Shown one piece after another: positions 1-5,733 of a stretch of DNA of 7,055 bases (position 1 is the first letter of the stretch; every line of letters begins with the position of its first letter). The position numbers and the translations under genes were made by a program. The stretch comes from Clostridia bacterium. GTDB taxonomy: Bacteria; Bacillota; Clostridia; Oscillospirales; CAG-272. Under the pieces are notes generated by a model that made no database searches, was not told where the DNA came from, and saw only the letters and a program-made list of their open reading frames with translations. The stretch covers positions 1 through 7,055 of the forward strand of contig JAGDCE010000365.1 of NCBI GenBank assembly GCA_017958705.1, in the 5' to 3' direction.

Positions 1-1
1 C

Positions 2-568
2 CGCGCTTATAACAGGAAAAAAATATATATAATGCTGAACAAGCCGCGCGGATACGTCACGACAAACAGCGACGAGAGCGGGAGAAAATGCACCGCGGAT
101 CTCGTGACCGACCTCGGTGAGCGCGTATATCCCGTCGGCAGACTCGACCGCGACTCCGAAGGCCTTCTGATACTGACGAACGACGGCGAGCTCGCGAACA
201 GGCTCATGCACCCGAGCCACGAGATACCGAAGATTTATAATGTCCGGGTGCGCGGCGCGGTGACTGACGAGCAGATGCGCATCCTCCGTTCCCCGCTCGA
301 GATAGACGGATATAAAATAAAGCCGGTGAACGTTGAGATCATCGGCGAAAGCGAGGTCAACACGATCCTGCGCTTCCGTCTTTACGAGGGCAGGAACAGA
401 CAGATCAGAAAAATGTGCGAGCAGGCGGGACTTACCGTTTCGCGGCTGACGCGCGTCGCGATCGGCGATATAGCGATAGGCGATCTGAAACCCGGAAAAT
501 ATAAGCATCTCACGCCGGCGCAGGTCGAATACCTGTACGGTACGGACAAAAAAGAAAAGCCGCTGTGA
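2..568 (+). CDS. RsuA/RluB-family rRNA pseudouridine synthase, 5'-truncated by window edge
   Basis: This enzyme isomerises a specific uridine of rRNA to pseudouridine in the cytoplasm. The catalytic domain is clear: a MLNKPRGYVTT opening, the GRLDRDSEGLLILTNDG block holding the catalytic Asp (GRLD), a LMHPSHEIPKIYNVRVRG strand region, and the late EGRNRQIRKMCE motif. The frame stays open upstream of the first ATG (position 32) and reads RKKIYI into MLNKPRG. That is how these proteins join the N-terminal S4 RNA-binding domain to the catalytic domain, so the gene very likely begins off the left edge and ATG 32 is internal. About 60 residues of S4 domain would be missing. The TGA stop sits in the loop of the terminator hairpin. 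Family assignment is secure. Whether it is RluB-like (23S rRNA) or RsuA-like (16S rRNA) cannot be settled from this part; RluB is the usual Gram-positive form. Confidence 0.9.
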   Translation, partial: RAYNRKKIYIMLNKPRGYVTTNSDESGRKCTADLVTDLGERVYPVGRLDRDSEGLLILTNDGELANRLMHPSHEIPKIYNVRVRGAVTDEQMRILRSPLEIDGYKIKPVNVEIIGESEVNTILRFRLYEGRNRQIRKMCEQAGLTVSRLTRVAIGDIAIGDLKPGKYKHLTPAQVEYLYGTDKKEKPL

Positions 569-582
569 AGCGGCTTTTTTTC
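551..582. terminator. Bidirectional intrinsic terminator between convergent genes
   Basis: A 10-bp stem (AAAAGCCGCT, 555-564, with AGCGGCTTTT, 569-578) closes a GTGA tetraloop and is followed by a T run to 581 on the plus strand. On the minus strand the A-rich stretch 548-558 becomes a T-rich tail. It can therefore end both the pseudouridine synthase transcript and the converging minus-strand operon, whose last reading frame stops at 581-583. The TGA of the synthase gene (566-568) lies in the loop. Confidence 0.85.
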
Positions 583-826
583 ATTCCAGCGTTTTTGCGG
601 CGTTGACCGTTATCGTCATTTCCGTACTGTTTCCGCTAAGATCCGATGCGGTGAGCGTCAGCGTGTGCGTGCCTTCCGTAAGCCTCATCTGCCGGTCTAG
701 CGCGCCTTCGGACCAGTTCTGTATGACCGTTACGTCGTCGCAGTTGTCCGTCGCCTCGAATCTCAGCGCGTTGTACGCCCCGGCGACCGTGTCGATCACG
801 GTCGGCGTGAATCTGATGACCGGAGC
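581..826 (-). pseudogene. Detached C-terminal Ig-like domain of the upstream secreted protein, beyond an in-frame TAA
   Basis: These 81 codons continue in exactly the same frame as the secreted-protein gene (827-1654) after its TAA stop, starting with APVIRF and ending at TGA 581-583. The segment is a second copy of the Ig-like repeat just before the stop. Both copies have the pattern PVIR, then EG(Y/H)TLTL, ASD, GN, and a final TV strand. No ribosome binding site precedes the only early start-like codon (GTG at 799-797), which lies inside the domain, and there is no signal peptide. It is therefore best read as the tail of the upstream gene cut off by a nonsense codon, rather than an independent gene. 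The frame carries no further stop, so the interruption is recent, is read through, or is a sequence or assembly error. Confidence 0.7.
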
Positions 827-1654
827 TTAGGTGTCACGGTCTCCGACCGTAACCGTCAGTACCTTTTCCGCGGCGTTGCCGAAGCTGTCGCTCGCGCGCA
901 GCGTCAGCGTGTATTCTCCTTTGACAAGTTTTCCGTCTTCGTCCGTCGCGGGTTTATCCCATACGTAACTGACCGGGAAGTCGACTTTTTCGTATTCGTC
1001 GTGCGCGGCGACGGGCAGTGTGAACATCTTGCCTTCGGTTGTGATCACGTGATCGGGTCCGTCGTATCTGATCACGGGCGGATCGGAATCGGGGGCGATC
1101 AGCTCCGCGCGTATCTCATCCACGTACACGGTGGAATTGCGCGTCCCATCATAGTTTCTGAATCCGAATCCGAACACCCCGAGTCTGCCGTCTTCGTTTG
1201 CCAGAAGTTTAAGCGACGCAGCGTCGGATATGACCACATCCTCCCATACGCCCGGCTTTTTCGCCTCGTGGCGAAGCACCCACGACGTGCCGGCGTCGAT
1301 CGTGACGCGGACCTCGCGCTGCTTATCTGTGTAATAAACGCGCATATGAAGCGCTTTGACCGATGACACCGGGATACACAGATCCGAAAAATCGACCGTG
1401 AAGCCGGCGGCTGAGTCGCCGACAAGCTTCATAACAAGGCCTTCGTACCCTTCCGGAACACCTTCCGACGCGGCTTTTTCGCCGTCATAGATAACGCGCG
1501 AGCTGAACCAGTAAGCCGACGTTTTTGTGTCGCGGTTCTCTGTGCAGTGGAATTCCGCGATCTCAGCCTCGGACAAGCCCGCCGCGGGGGACAGCGTGAA
1601 CAGCGCCGAGATCAGCGCGGCGCACAGCAGATAACACAATACTCTTCTCTTCAC
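827..1654 (-). CDS. Secreted beta-sandwich/Ig-like domain protein, prematurely ended
   Basis: This 275-residue product has a Sec signal peptide (basic MKRR, hydrophobic core to about residue 22, likely cleavage near AAG-LSEA at 26). A beta-rich domain follows at about 36-185, ending in STVYVDEIRAEL, a pattern typical of galactose-binding or carbohydrate-binding jelly-roll modules. An Ig-like domain occupies about 188-271 (DPPVIR, GEYTLTLRASDSFGN, VLTVTV). It has no catalytic motif and probably binds a glycan or protein at the surface. I chose GTG 1654-1652 because GAGGGGTGA (1668-1660) lies 5 bases upstream; the GTG at 1663 has no spaced site. That SD includes the stop codon of the phosphatase gene, so the two genes are probably translationally coupled in one operon. 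The TAA at 829-827 cuts the protein just before a second Ig-like repeat; the intact form would be about 357 residues. Domain names are inferred from sequence pattern only. Confidence 0.75.
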   Translation of the reverse strand: MKRRVLCYLLCAALISALFTLSPAAGLSEAEIAEFHCTENRDTKTSAYWFSSRVIYDGEKAASEGVPEGYEGLVMKLVGDSAAGFTVDFSDLCIPVSSVKALHMRVYYTDKQREVRVTIDAGTSWVLRHEAKKPGVWEDVVISDAASLKLLANEDGRLGVFGFGFRNYDGTRNSTVYVDEIRAELIAPDSDPPVIRYDGPDHVITTEGKMFTLPVAAHDEYEKVDFPVSYVWDKPATDEDGKLVKGEYTLTLRASDSFGNAAEKVLTVTVGDRDT

Positions 1655-1659
1655 GTCGT

Positions 1660-2799
1660 TCACCCCTCAAGCAGAATGGAGCGGATCGCTTCGATCTCTT
1701 CGTCGGTTATTCCGAGTTTCTTAAGGCTCTTGCTCACGCGGTTATACATCGTCTCAGTGCCGCTTTTGCCCGGCGCCAGAAGGCTTTTGAGTGTATCGAG
1801 CTGACTTATCATCGTTCTCGGCGGCGTCGTATCAATGTAACCGCCCATATCCGAGAAGAACGACAGCTCGTAATCGAGGTATATATCCTCCTCGCTCACG
1901 TCGAGCAGAGACAGCACGATGAACGCGAGCGTTCCCGTTCTGTCGCGGCCGAGCGAGCAATGGATATAGATCGGATAATTATCGGGATCGGTCAGCGCTC
2001 TGATTTCGTTGATCAGATCTTCTTTGTATTCCGCCGAATTCACGCCGCTGTAATACGGCGCCCTGACGCTTATGTATTTAACACTCTCTCCGAGAGGCGA
2101 GTGACCTCCGGGATTTCTCTCGCGCAGGTCGAGCTCGGTCTTTATGCCGAGTATATCGACGGCTTTTTTGATCCCTTCGTCGGTTATCTGCGTAAAGTCG
2201 GCGCCGCGGTAGATCATACCGTATTTGACGCGCCGCCCGTCGACCGTCGTCTTACCGCCGAGGTCGCGGACGTTCGAAACGCCGGGTATATATACGGTCC
2301 TCGGCGTCTGAAGCGTAGTGAAGGTGCCGACATCGGATCTTACGCTTTCACCGCCGCACGAGCAGACGACCTGCCAGAAGTATTGCGTTCCCGGATAAAG
2401 GTCCTCAACCTGCAGCGTGTCGCCGAGGCAAAGGAAGATCCGCGGATCCGACATATCCTGTTTTTCCGATACGAGCAGATGTGAATAATCCGCACGATCG
2501 CAACTCCAGGAAAACGTCACCGGAACGGGCTCGCATTTTTCCGTGTAATCGCTCAGCGCCGTCAGCGCCTTGACCGTCGGGTCGGCGAGCCATCCCGTCA
2601 TCTCCTCGGTCAGAAGCGAAACGACAGCGCCTTCCTGCGGGGACAGCAGACCGATCTTGATTTCGTTTTTTTCATCATCCATTTCTGTCGCCGCCTCCGT
2701 TACTGTTTCTGTTACGGTATCCGTTTCCACCGTTTCGCCGCACGAAAACAGCTGCAGCAAAAGAAGCAGCGGAAGGATGACGCAAATGATCTTCTTCAT
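1660..2799 (-). CDS. Lipoprotein tyrosine phosphatase (Y_phosphatase3-like) with Fn3-like domain
   Basis: A 379-residue surface lipoprotein. The signal peptide MKKIICVILPLLLLLQLFSC has lipobox LFSC, with Cys20 as the lipidation site, followed by a Thr/Glu-rich linker (about 22-45). Residues about 76-162 look like a fibronectin type III-like sandwich (TQYFWQVVCS, VGTFTT). Residues 176-182 read NVRDLGG, then MIYRGADF and LDLRE, the conserved N-terminal blocks of Y_phosphatase3 enzymes. The catalytic loop HCSLGRDRTG (280-289) gives the CX5R signature with Cys281 and Arg287. It should dephosphorylate phosphotyrosine or phospholipid substrates outside the membrane; the substrate is unknown. The frame is open to 2889, but ATG 2799 is preferred: GGTGA (2809-2805) sits 5 bases upstream, the signal peptide starts there, and a perfect promoter at 2853-2825 lies inside the longer version. 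It is first in an operon with the secreted Ig-like protein. Confidence 0.9.
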   Translation of the reverse strand: MKKIICVILPLLLLLQLFSCGETVETDTVTETVTEAATEMDDEKNEIKIGLLSPQEGAVVSLLTEEMTGWLADPTVKALTALSDYTEKCEPVPVTFSWSCDRADYSHLLVSEKQDMSDPRIFLCLGDTLQVEDLYPGTQYFWQVVCSCGGESVRSDVGTFTTLQTPRTVYIPGVSNVRDLGGKTTVDGRRVKYGMIYRGADFTQITDEGIKKAVDILGIKTELDLRERNPGGHSPLGESVKYISVRAPYYSGVNSAEYKEDLINEIRALTDPDNYPIYIHCSLGRDRTGTLAFIVLSLLDVSEEDIYLDYELSFFSDMGGYIDTTPPRTMISQLDTLKSLLAPGKSGTETMYNRVSKSLKKLGITDEEIEAIRSILLEG

Positions 2800-2824
2800 T
2801 TTAATCACCGTTTTTTTTTCTTTT

Positions 2825-2853
2825 ATTATATCACCGCACCGCACGTTTGTCAA
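2825..2853 (-). promoter_or_regulatory. Consensus sigma-A promoter for the phosphatase operon
   Basis: On the minus strand, TTGACA (2853-2848) and TATAAT (2830-2825) are separated by exactly 17 bases, a perfect housekeeping match with TGA directly before the -10. Expected initiation near 2818 falls inside a run of nine A residues (2819-2811), giving a leader of about 19 bases to ATG 2799. Confidence 0.85.
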
Positions 2854-2893
2854 CCGGGGATTTTTTCTTATTTTGCCACCGAAGCTCACATTA

Positions 2894-2917
2894 TTGTCAT
2901 TTTGTATATATTGACAA
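2894..2917. promoter_or_regulatory. Candidate operator dyad overlapping the regulator promoter
   Basis: TTGTCA (2894-2899) and TGACAA (2912-2917) form a 6-bp inverted repeat with a 12-base AT-rich centre. Its right arm covers the -35 box of the plus-strand promoter. A third TTGTCA at 2847-2852 covers the -35 of the divergent promoter. Placement suits a repressor such as the XRE/AbrB regulator encoded immediately downstream, but the arms also coincide with -35 sequence, so part of the symmetry may be due to the promoters alone. Confidence 0.35.
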
Positions 2918-2939
2918 ACCTGTGTCCGAGTGATATAAT
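2911..2939 (+). promoter_or_regulatory. Consensus sigma-A promoter for the regulator-ABC exporter operon
   Basis: TTGACA (2911-2916) and TATAAT (2934-2939) with a 17-base spacer ending in TGA, a perfect match. Expected start near 2946 gives a leader of only about 15 bases before ATG 2961, with GAGGTGA (2949-2955) as ribosome binding site. Confidence 0.88.
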
Positions 2940-2960
2940 TTATCAGGCGAGGTGAAAGAC

Positions 2961-3350
2961 ATGGATATCAACCTTAACAAGATAAAAAGCCTGCGCAAAC
3001 GCTCGGGAATGACGCAGGAACAGCTTGCGGAACGCATCGGCGTATCGCGTCAGGCAATAGCAAAATGGGAATGCGGCGACAGCGTTCCGGATCTGCACAG
3101 CTGCGTCGCGCTCGCGAGGACGTTCGGCACGACGGTCGACGCGCTGATCTGCAGTTACGACGACGAAGACGGCGCGGGAGACGGAAAACACGTTTTCGGG
3201 ATCGCGCGCGTGAACGACAAAGGGCAGATAACTCTGCCGGTACAATGCAGAAAAACTTTCGGGATTGAACCGGGCGATCTGATTCTCGTGCTCGGCGACG
3301 AGAACAAGGGTATCGCTATGGTAAAGATGGGTAAAGACGATGTTGAATGA
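2961..3350 (+). CDS. XRE-family HTH / AbrB-like (SpoVT-AbrB) fusion transcriptional regulator
   Basis: A 129-residue protein with two DNA-binding folds. Residues about 5-63 are a Cro/CI-type HTH (IKSLRKRSGMTQEQLAERIG, then VSRQAIAKWECGDSVPDL). Residues about 79-122 match the AbrB/MazE swapped-hairpin fold (ARVNDKGQITLPVQCRKTFG, then IEPGDLILVL). An acidic linker (YDDEDGAGDG) joins them. It probably acts as a dimer that senses or represses expression of the ABC exporter encoded behind it and may regulate itself, given the dyad at its promoter. The start ATG 2961 lies 6 bases after GAGGTGA (2949-2955); the in-frame GTG at 2952 is part of that site and is rejected. The last 11 bases overlap the ATPase gene. 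The effector is unknown. Confidence 0.88.
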   Translation: MDINLNKIKSLRKRSGMTQEQLAERIGVSRQAIAKWECGDSVPDLHSCVALARTFGTTVDALICSYDDEDGAGDGKHVFGIARVNDKGQITLPVQCRKTFGIEPGDLILVLGDENKGIAMVKMGKDDVE

Positions 3351-4077
3351 AGAATACGCGGTCCTCTGCCGGGGACTTACGAAAAAATTCGGCAGTAAAG
3401 TCGCGGTCGATTCGCTCGATCTGCAGATAGAGCCGGGGACTCTGTTCTCCCTGCTCGGCGTCAACGGCGCCGGAAAAACGACGACTATACGGATGCTCTC
3501 GTCGCTCATACTGCCGAGCGGCGGCTACGCTATGATACACGGTCACGACTGCGTGAAGGAGCCCGACGCGGTGAAGCGTCTTGTCGGCGTATCGCCGCAG
3601 ACGACTGCGGTCAGCCCGCGCATGACGGTATTCGAAAATCTCGTTTTCATGGAAGAACTGTACGGCGCGGACAAAAAGACCGCTGAACGCAACGCAAACG
3701 AAGCCGCCGAAAGATACGGTATGACGGAATATCTTCACAGCCCGTCGAAAATACTCTCCGGCGGTCAGAGCCGCATGCTCTCCGTCGCCATGGCGATGGC
3801 GGGCGGACCTAAGGTGCTTTTCCTTGACGAGCCGACGCTCGGGATCGACGTGATCGCGCGCCGCCGTCTGTGGAAAGTCATAAACGACTTAAAAGGTAAG
3901 GTCACGATCATCCTGACGACTCACTACATGGAGGAAGCCGAGGAACTTTCGGACCGCATCGGCATAATGATCGACGGCAGGCTCCGCGCCTGCGGCACGA
4001 TGGCCGAACTGGAGGCTCAAACCGGCTTGAAAGGGCTTGAACCGGTATTCATCAACATATCGGAGGGATCGTTATGA
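3340..4077 (+). CDS. ABC-2 type exporter ATP-binding protein
   Basis: A complete 245-residue nucleotide-binding subunit that would power export through the permease encoded next. All motifs are present: Walker A GVNGAGKTT (40-48), Q-loop Gln87 (SPQ), signature LSGGQ (139-143), Walker B VLFLDEP with catalytic Glu164, D-loop GID (168-170) and switch His195 (TTHYMEEAEELSDR). The sequence is closest in style to the CcmA/DrrA-like drug or lipid export ATPases. ATG 3340 lies inside the last codons of the regulator gene (11-bp overlap) and has only a weak purine-rich upstream sequence, so translation is probably coupled. The substrate cannot be read from the sequence; antimicrobial or toxic compound export is plausible from the operon type. 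Confidence 0.95.
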   Translation: MLNEEYAVLCRGLTKKFGSKVAVDSLDLQIEPGTLFSLLGVNGAGKTTTIRMLSSLILPSGGYAMIHGHDCVKEPDAVKRLVGVSPQTTAVSPRMTVFENLVFMEELYGADKKTAERNANEAAERYGMTEYLHSPSKILSGGQSRMLSVAMAMAGGPKVLFLDEPTLGIDVIARRRLWKVINDLKGKVTIILTTHYMEEAEELSDRIGIMIDGRLRACGTMAELEAQTGLKGLEPVFINISEGSL

Positions 4078-4844
4078 AAAGAGCTTTGATCTTCGCAAAA
4101 AGAAACATGACGGAACTGCTCCGCGATCCGCTCAGCTACATTTTCTGTCTCGGTTTTCCGATAGTTATGCTCGCGGTAATGACTCTCGTCAACGAGAGCA
4201 TACCGGCTGAATCGTCCATGACGCTGTTCCGTATCGACAATCTTTACGGCGGCATCGTGATATTCGGTCAGTTCTTCATAATGCTTTCAGTCTCTCTGCG
4301 CGTGGCTTCCGACAGGCGAAGCGCGTTTCTGATAAGGCTGTTCGCCACGCCGATGAAACCTTTTGATTTCACTGCGGGATATATACTGCCGATGACGCTC
4401 ACCTGTGTGATGCAGACGCTCGTATCGTTCTGTGCGTCGTACGTTATCGCCGCGATCACCGGATACAGCCTCCCGATAGGCGGTATGTTATTATCCGTCG
4501 CCGTGTCGGCTCTTACCGGAGTTTTCTTCACAGCGCTCGGATTCATCGCGGGAACGCTTCTGTCCGATCACGCGGCGCCGGCGTTCTGCTCGATACTGAT
4601 CTCCGTCGGCTCGTTTTTAGGCTGCATCTGGTTTGACGCAGATTCGGCGGGCGGAGTGCTCCTCACGGCCTGCCGCGTGCTTCCGTTCTATTACTGCACA
4701 AAAGCGGTCAGAGCCGCCGTAGCGCTCGATATCACGGCGTCGTCCTTCTTTATTCCGCTTGCAGTCATCGCGGGAAGCGCCGCGGTAACGCTTGCGATCG
4801 CGATCGCCGCGTTTCACGCGAAAATGCGTTCCGACAACAACTGA
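4074..4844 (+). CDS. ABC-2 type exporter permease
   Basis: A 256-residue integral membrane protein with about six hydrophobic segments (about 20-40, 58-76, 101-127, 132-160, 167-188, 225-249). Its N-terminus is basic and carries a RNMTELLRDPLSYIF stretch, typical of ABC-2 permeases in which a cytoplasmic connector precedes the first helix. The segment RRSAFLIRLFATPMKPFDF between helices 2 and 3 matches the usual ABC-2 cytoplasmic loop (R.....LPMSP-like). It forms the export channel with the preceding ATPase. The start overlaps the ATPase stop as ATGA (4074-4077), with GGAGGG (4062-4067) 6 bases upstream. The gene ends 2 bases before a terminator hairpin, so the operon has three genes. Confidence 0.92.
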   Translation: MKRALIFAKRNMTELLRDPLSYIFCLGFPIVMLAVMTLVNESIPAESSMTLFRIDNLYGGIVIFGQFFIMLSVSLRVASDRRSAFLIRLFATPMKPFDFTAGYILPMTLTCVMQTLVSFCASYVIAAITGYSLPIGGMLLSVAVSALTGVFFTALGFIAGTLLSDHAAPAFCSILISVGSFLGCIWFDADSAGGVLLTACRVLPFYYCTKAVRAAVALDITASSFFIPLAVIAGSAAVTLAIAIAAFHAKMRSDNN

Positions 4845-4846
4845 AC

Positions 4847-4874
4847 AAAAAGCGGCGTAATGCCGTTTTTTTTT
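4847..4874 (+). terminator. Intrinsic terminator of the regulator-ABC exporter operon
   Basis: A stem formed by AAAAAGCGGC (4847-4856) and GCCGTTTTTT (4862-4871), with one G-U pair and a GTAAT loop, followed by nine T residues in all (4866-4874). It starts 2 bases after the permease stop. Confidence 0.85.
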
Positions 4875-4896
4875 ACGGAATATTTGATTATAAATC

Positions 4897-4925
4897 TTGA
4901 CATACAGAAGTATATATGATATATT
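4897..4925 (+). promoter_or_regulatory. Sigma-A promoter for the two-TM hypothetical gene
   Basis: TTGACA (4897-4902), a 17-base spacer ending in TGA, and TATATT (4920-4925; one mismatch to TATAAT). Transcription would start near 4932, about 13 bases ahead of ATG 4945, which puts GGAGG (4934-4938) almost at the 5' end of the RNA. Confidence 0.75.
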
Positions 4926-4944
4926 TCAATTACGGAGGTATGCC

Positions 4945-5622
4945 ATGGATTACAAAAAGAATATCAAGTATTTTGAAAACAAAAAGATTCTGCTTTACGG
5001 CAGCGCCGGACTTCTCGTACTCGGACTGTTCCTGTGGTTCGGTCCTTTTCGGAGCATGGACAACCGCTACATTATGAATATCTTCTCCGTGATTTCTATG
5101 GTACTCGGCGGTATCGTCTTCGCGGTGACGGTCGGAAGCAGATCTACCGACAAAAAGATCGACGAACAGGTAACTGAAGCGTTCAAGCTTTTTGACGAGG
5201 AGACGGATGAAAAGTTCGATCTCTATGAAAGACAGCTCAATTATATCACTCCGGCGGAATTCGAGGGCTATAAATATTTTGAGGGTTCGATGCTCCGCCG
5301 CGACAGATCAGGACGATACAGGACCGACGTTTACGTAAAAAACCGCGTCTGCTTCACGGCTGACACACTTGTCGTCGCAAGCCGGCAGATCTCGCTGATA
5401 TGCGACGAAACGGTCGACAACAGCCGCGAGATCCCGTATGCCGATATCAAAAGCGCTTCAGCGCCTGACGGTGAGACGGTCTACGGAAAAGTGAAGGTCG
5501 CATATCAGAACTTCACACTGCAGCTCAACAACGGCGACGTGCTCGTATACCAGGCGAAGCCGTCGCAGGCGGTCGACCAGCTCGTCTCCGACGTCAATCA
5601 TCAGATAGAAAGACACAGATGA
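4945..5622 (+). CDS. Two-TM membrane protein with possible PH-like cytoplasmic domain, function unknown
   Basis: I do not recognise this 225-residue protein as a named family. A short basic N-terminus is followed by two hydrophobic segments (about 14-33 and 43-63) and then a long charged soluble part. Residues about 70-100 are acidic and probably helical (KKIDEQVTEAFKLFDEETDE). Residues about 105-205 are beta-rich with VCFTADTLVVASRQISLI, then REIPYADIKS, and a later VLVYQA strand. A C-terminal helix (QAVDQLVSDVNHQIERHR) follows. That order resembles bacterial PH or GRAM-like domains (strands, an IPYxDI turn, final helix), which is an inference. ATG 4945 has GGAGG (4934-4938) at 6 bases; the longer frame from TTG 4897 overlaps the promoter and is rejected. 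The gene has its own promoter and terminator, so its neighbours say little about its job. Confidence 0.8.
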   Translation: MDYKKNIKYFENKKILLYGSAGLLVLGLFLWFGPFRSMDNRYIMNIFSVISMVLGGIVFAVTVGSRSTDKKIDEQVTEAFKLFDEETDEKFDLYERQLNYITPAEFEGYKYFEGSMLRRDRSGRYRTDVYVKNRVCFTADTLVVASRQISLICDETVDNSREIPYADIKSASAPDGETVYGKVKVAYQNFTLQLNNGDVLVYQAKPSQAVDQLVSDVNHQIERHR

Positions 5623-5650
5623 CGCGGCGGCTCGGCAGACTGTCGAGGAT

Positions 5651-5690
5651 ACCGGCTGAAACAGGATAAACCTGTTTCAGCCGGTGTTTT
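5651..5690 (+). terminator. 15-bp perfect hairpin, probable terminator of the two-TM gene
   Basis: ACCGGCTGAAACAGG (5651-5665) pairs perfectly with CCTGTTTCAGCCGGT (5671-5685) around an ATAAA loop. The tail is short (GTTTT, then AAAC), weaker than the other terminators here, though the stem is very stable. It also shields the downstream sigma gene from read-through. Confidence 0.7.
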
Positions 5691-5708
5691 AAACGGCAGA
5701 AAGCCTCA

Positions 5709-5727
5709 TTTACAATTTATTTACAAT
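5709..5727 (+). repeat. TTTACAAT direct repeat, possible regulator site
   Basis: Two identical TTTACAAT octamers (5709-5716 and 5720-5727) with an 11-bp period, that is one helical turn, lie just upstream of the sigma-factor promoter. TTTACA-N5-TTTACA fits the TT(A/C/T)ACA half-site spacing known for PhoP/PhoB-type regulators. Only two half-sites are present. Confidence 0.4.
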
Positions 5728-5733
5728 CATTCC

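Noticed and set aside
827..829. Stop-codon recoding or programmed read-through of TAA
   Set aside because: TAA followed by G is not a favourable read-through context, and TAA ends the sigma gene normally; nonsense mutation or sequence error is simpler.
1655..1663. GTG 1663 as start of the secreted protein (GTGA overlap with the phosphatase stop)
   Set aside because: GAGGGG ends right at that codon with no spacing; GTG 1654 has a correctly spaced site and starts a clean MKRR signal peptide.
1960..2484. 174-codon plus-strand frame inside the phosphatase gene
   Set aside because: It is opposite a gene with an intact CX5R motif and signal peptide; no promoter or ribosome site supports it.
2800..2889. 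Longer phosphatase start at 2889
   Set aside because: It would place residues before a lipoprotein signal peptide and include the consensus promoter at 2853-2825.
2952..2960. GTG 2952 as start of the regulator
   Set aside because: It is part of the GAGGTGA ribosome binding site that serves ATG 2961.
2943..3509. 188-codon minus-strand open frame across the regulator and ATPase genes
   Set aside because: It is antisense to two well-supported genes with clear domains, has no ribosome site, and its residues match no recognisable fold.
4897..4944. Longer start (TTG 4897) for the two-TM gene
   Set aside because: The extension overlaps the TTGACA/TATATT promoter, and GGAGG at 4934-4938 points to ATG 4945.
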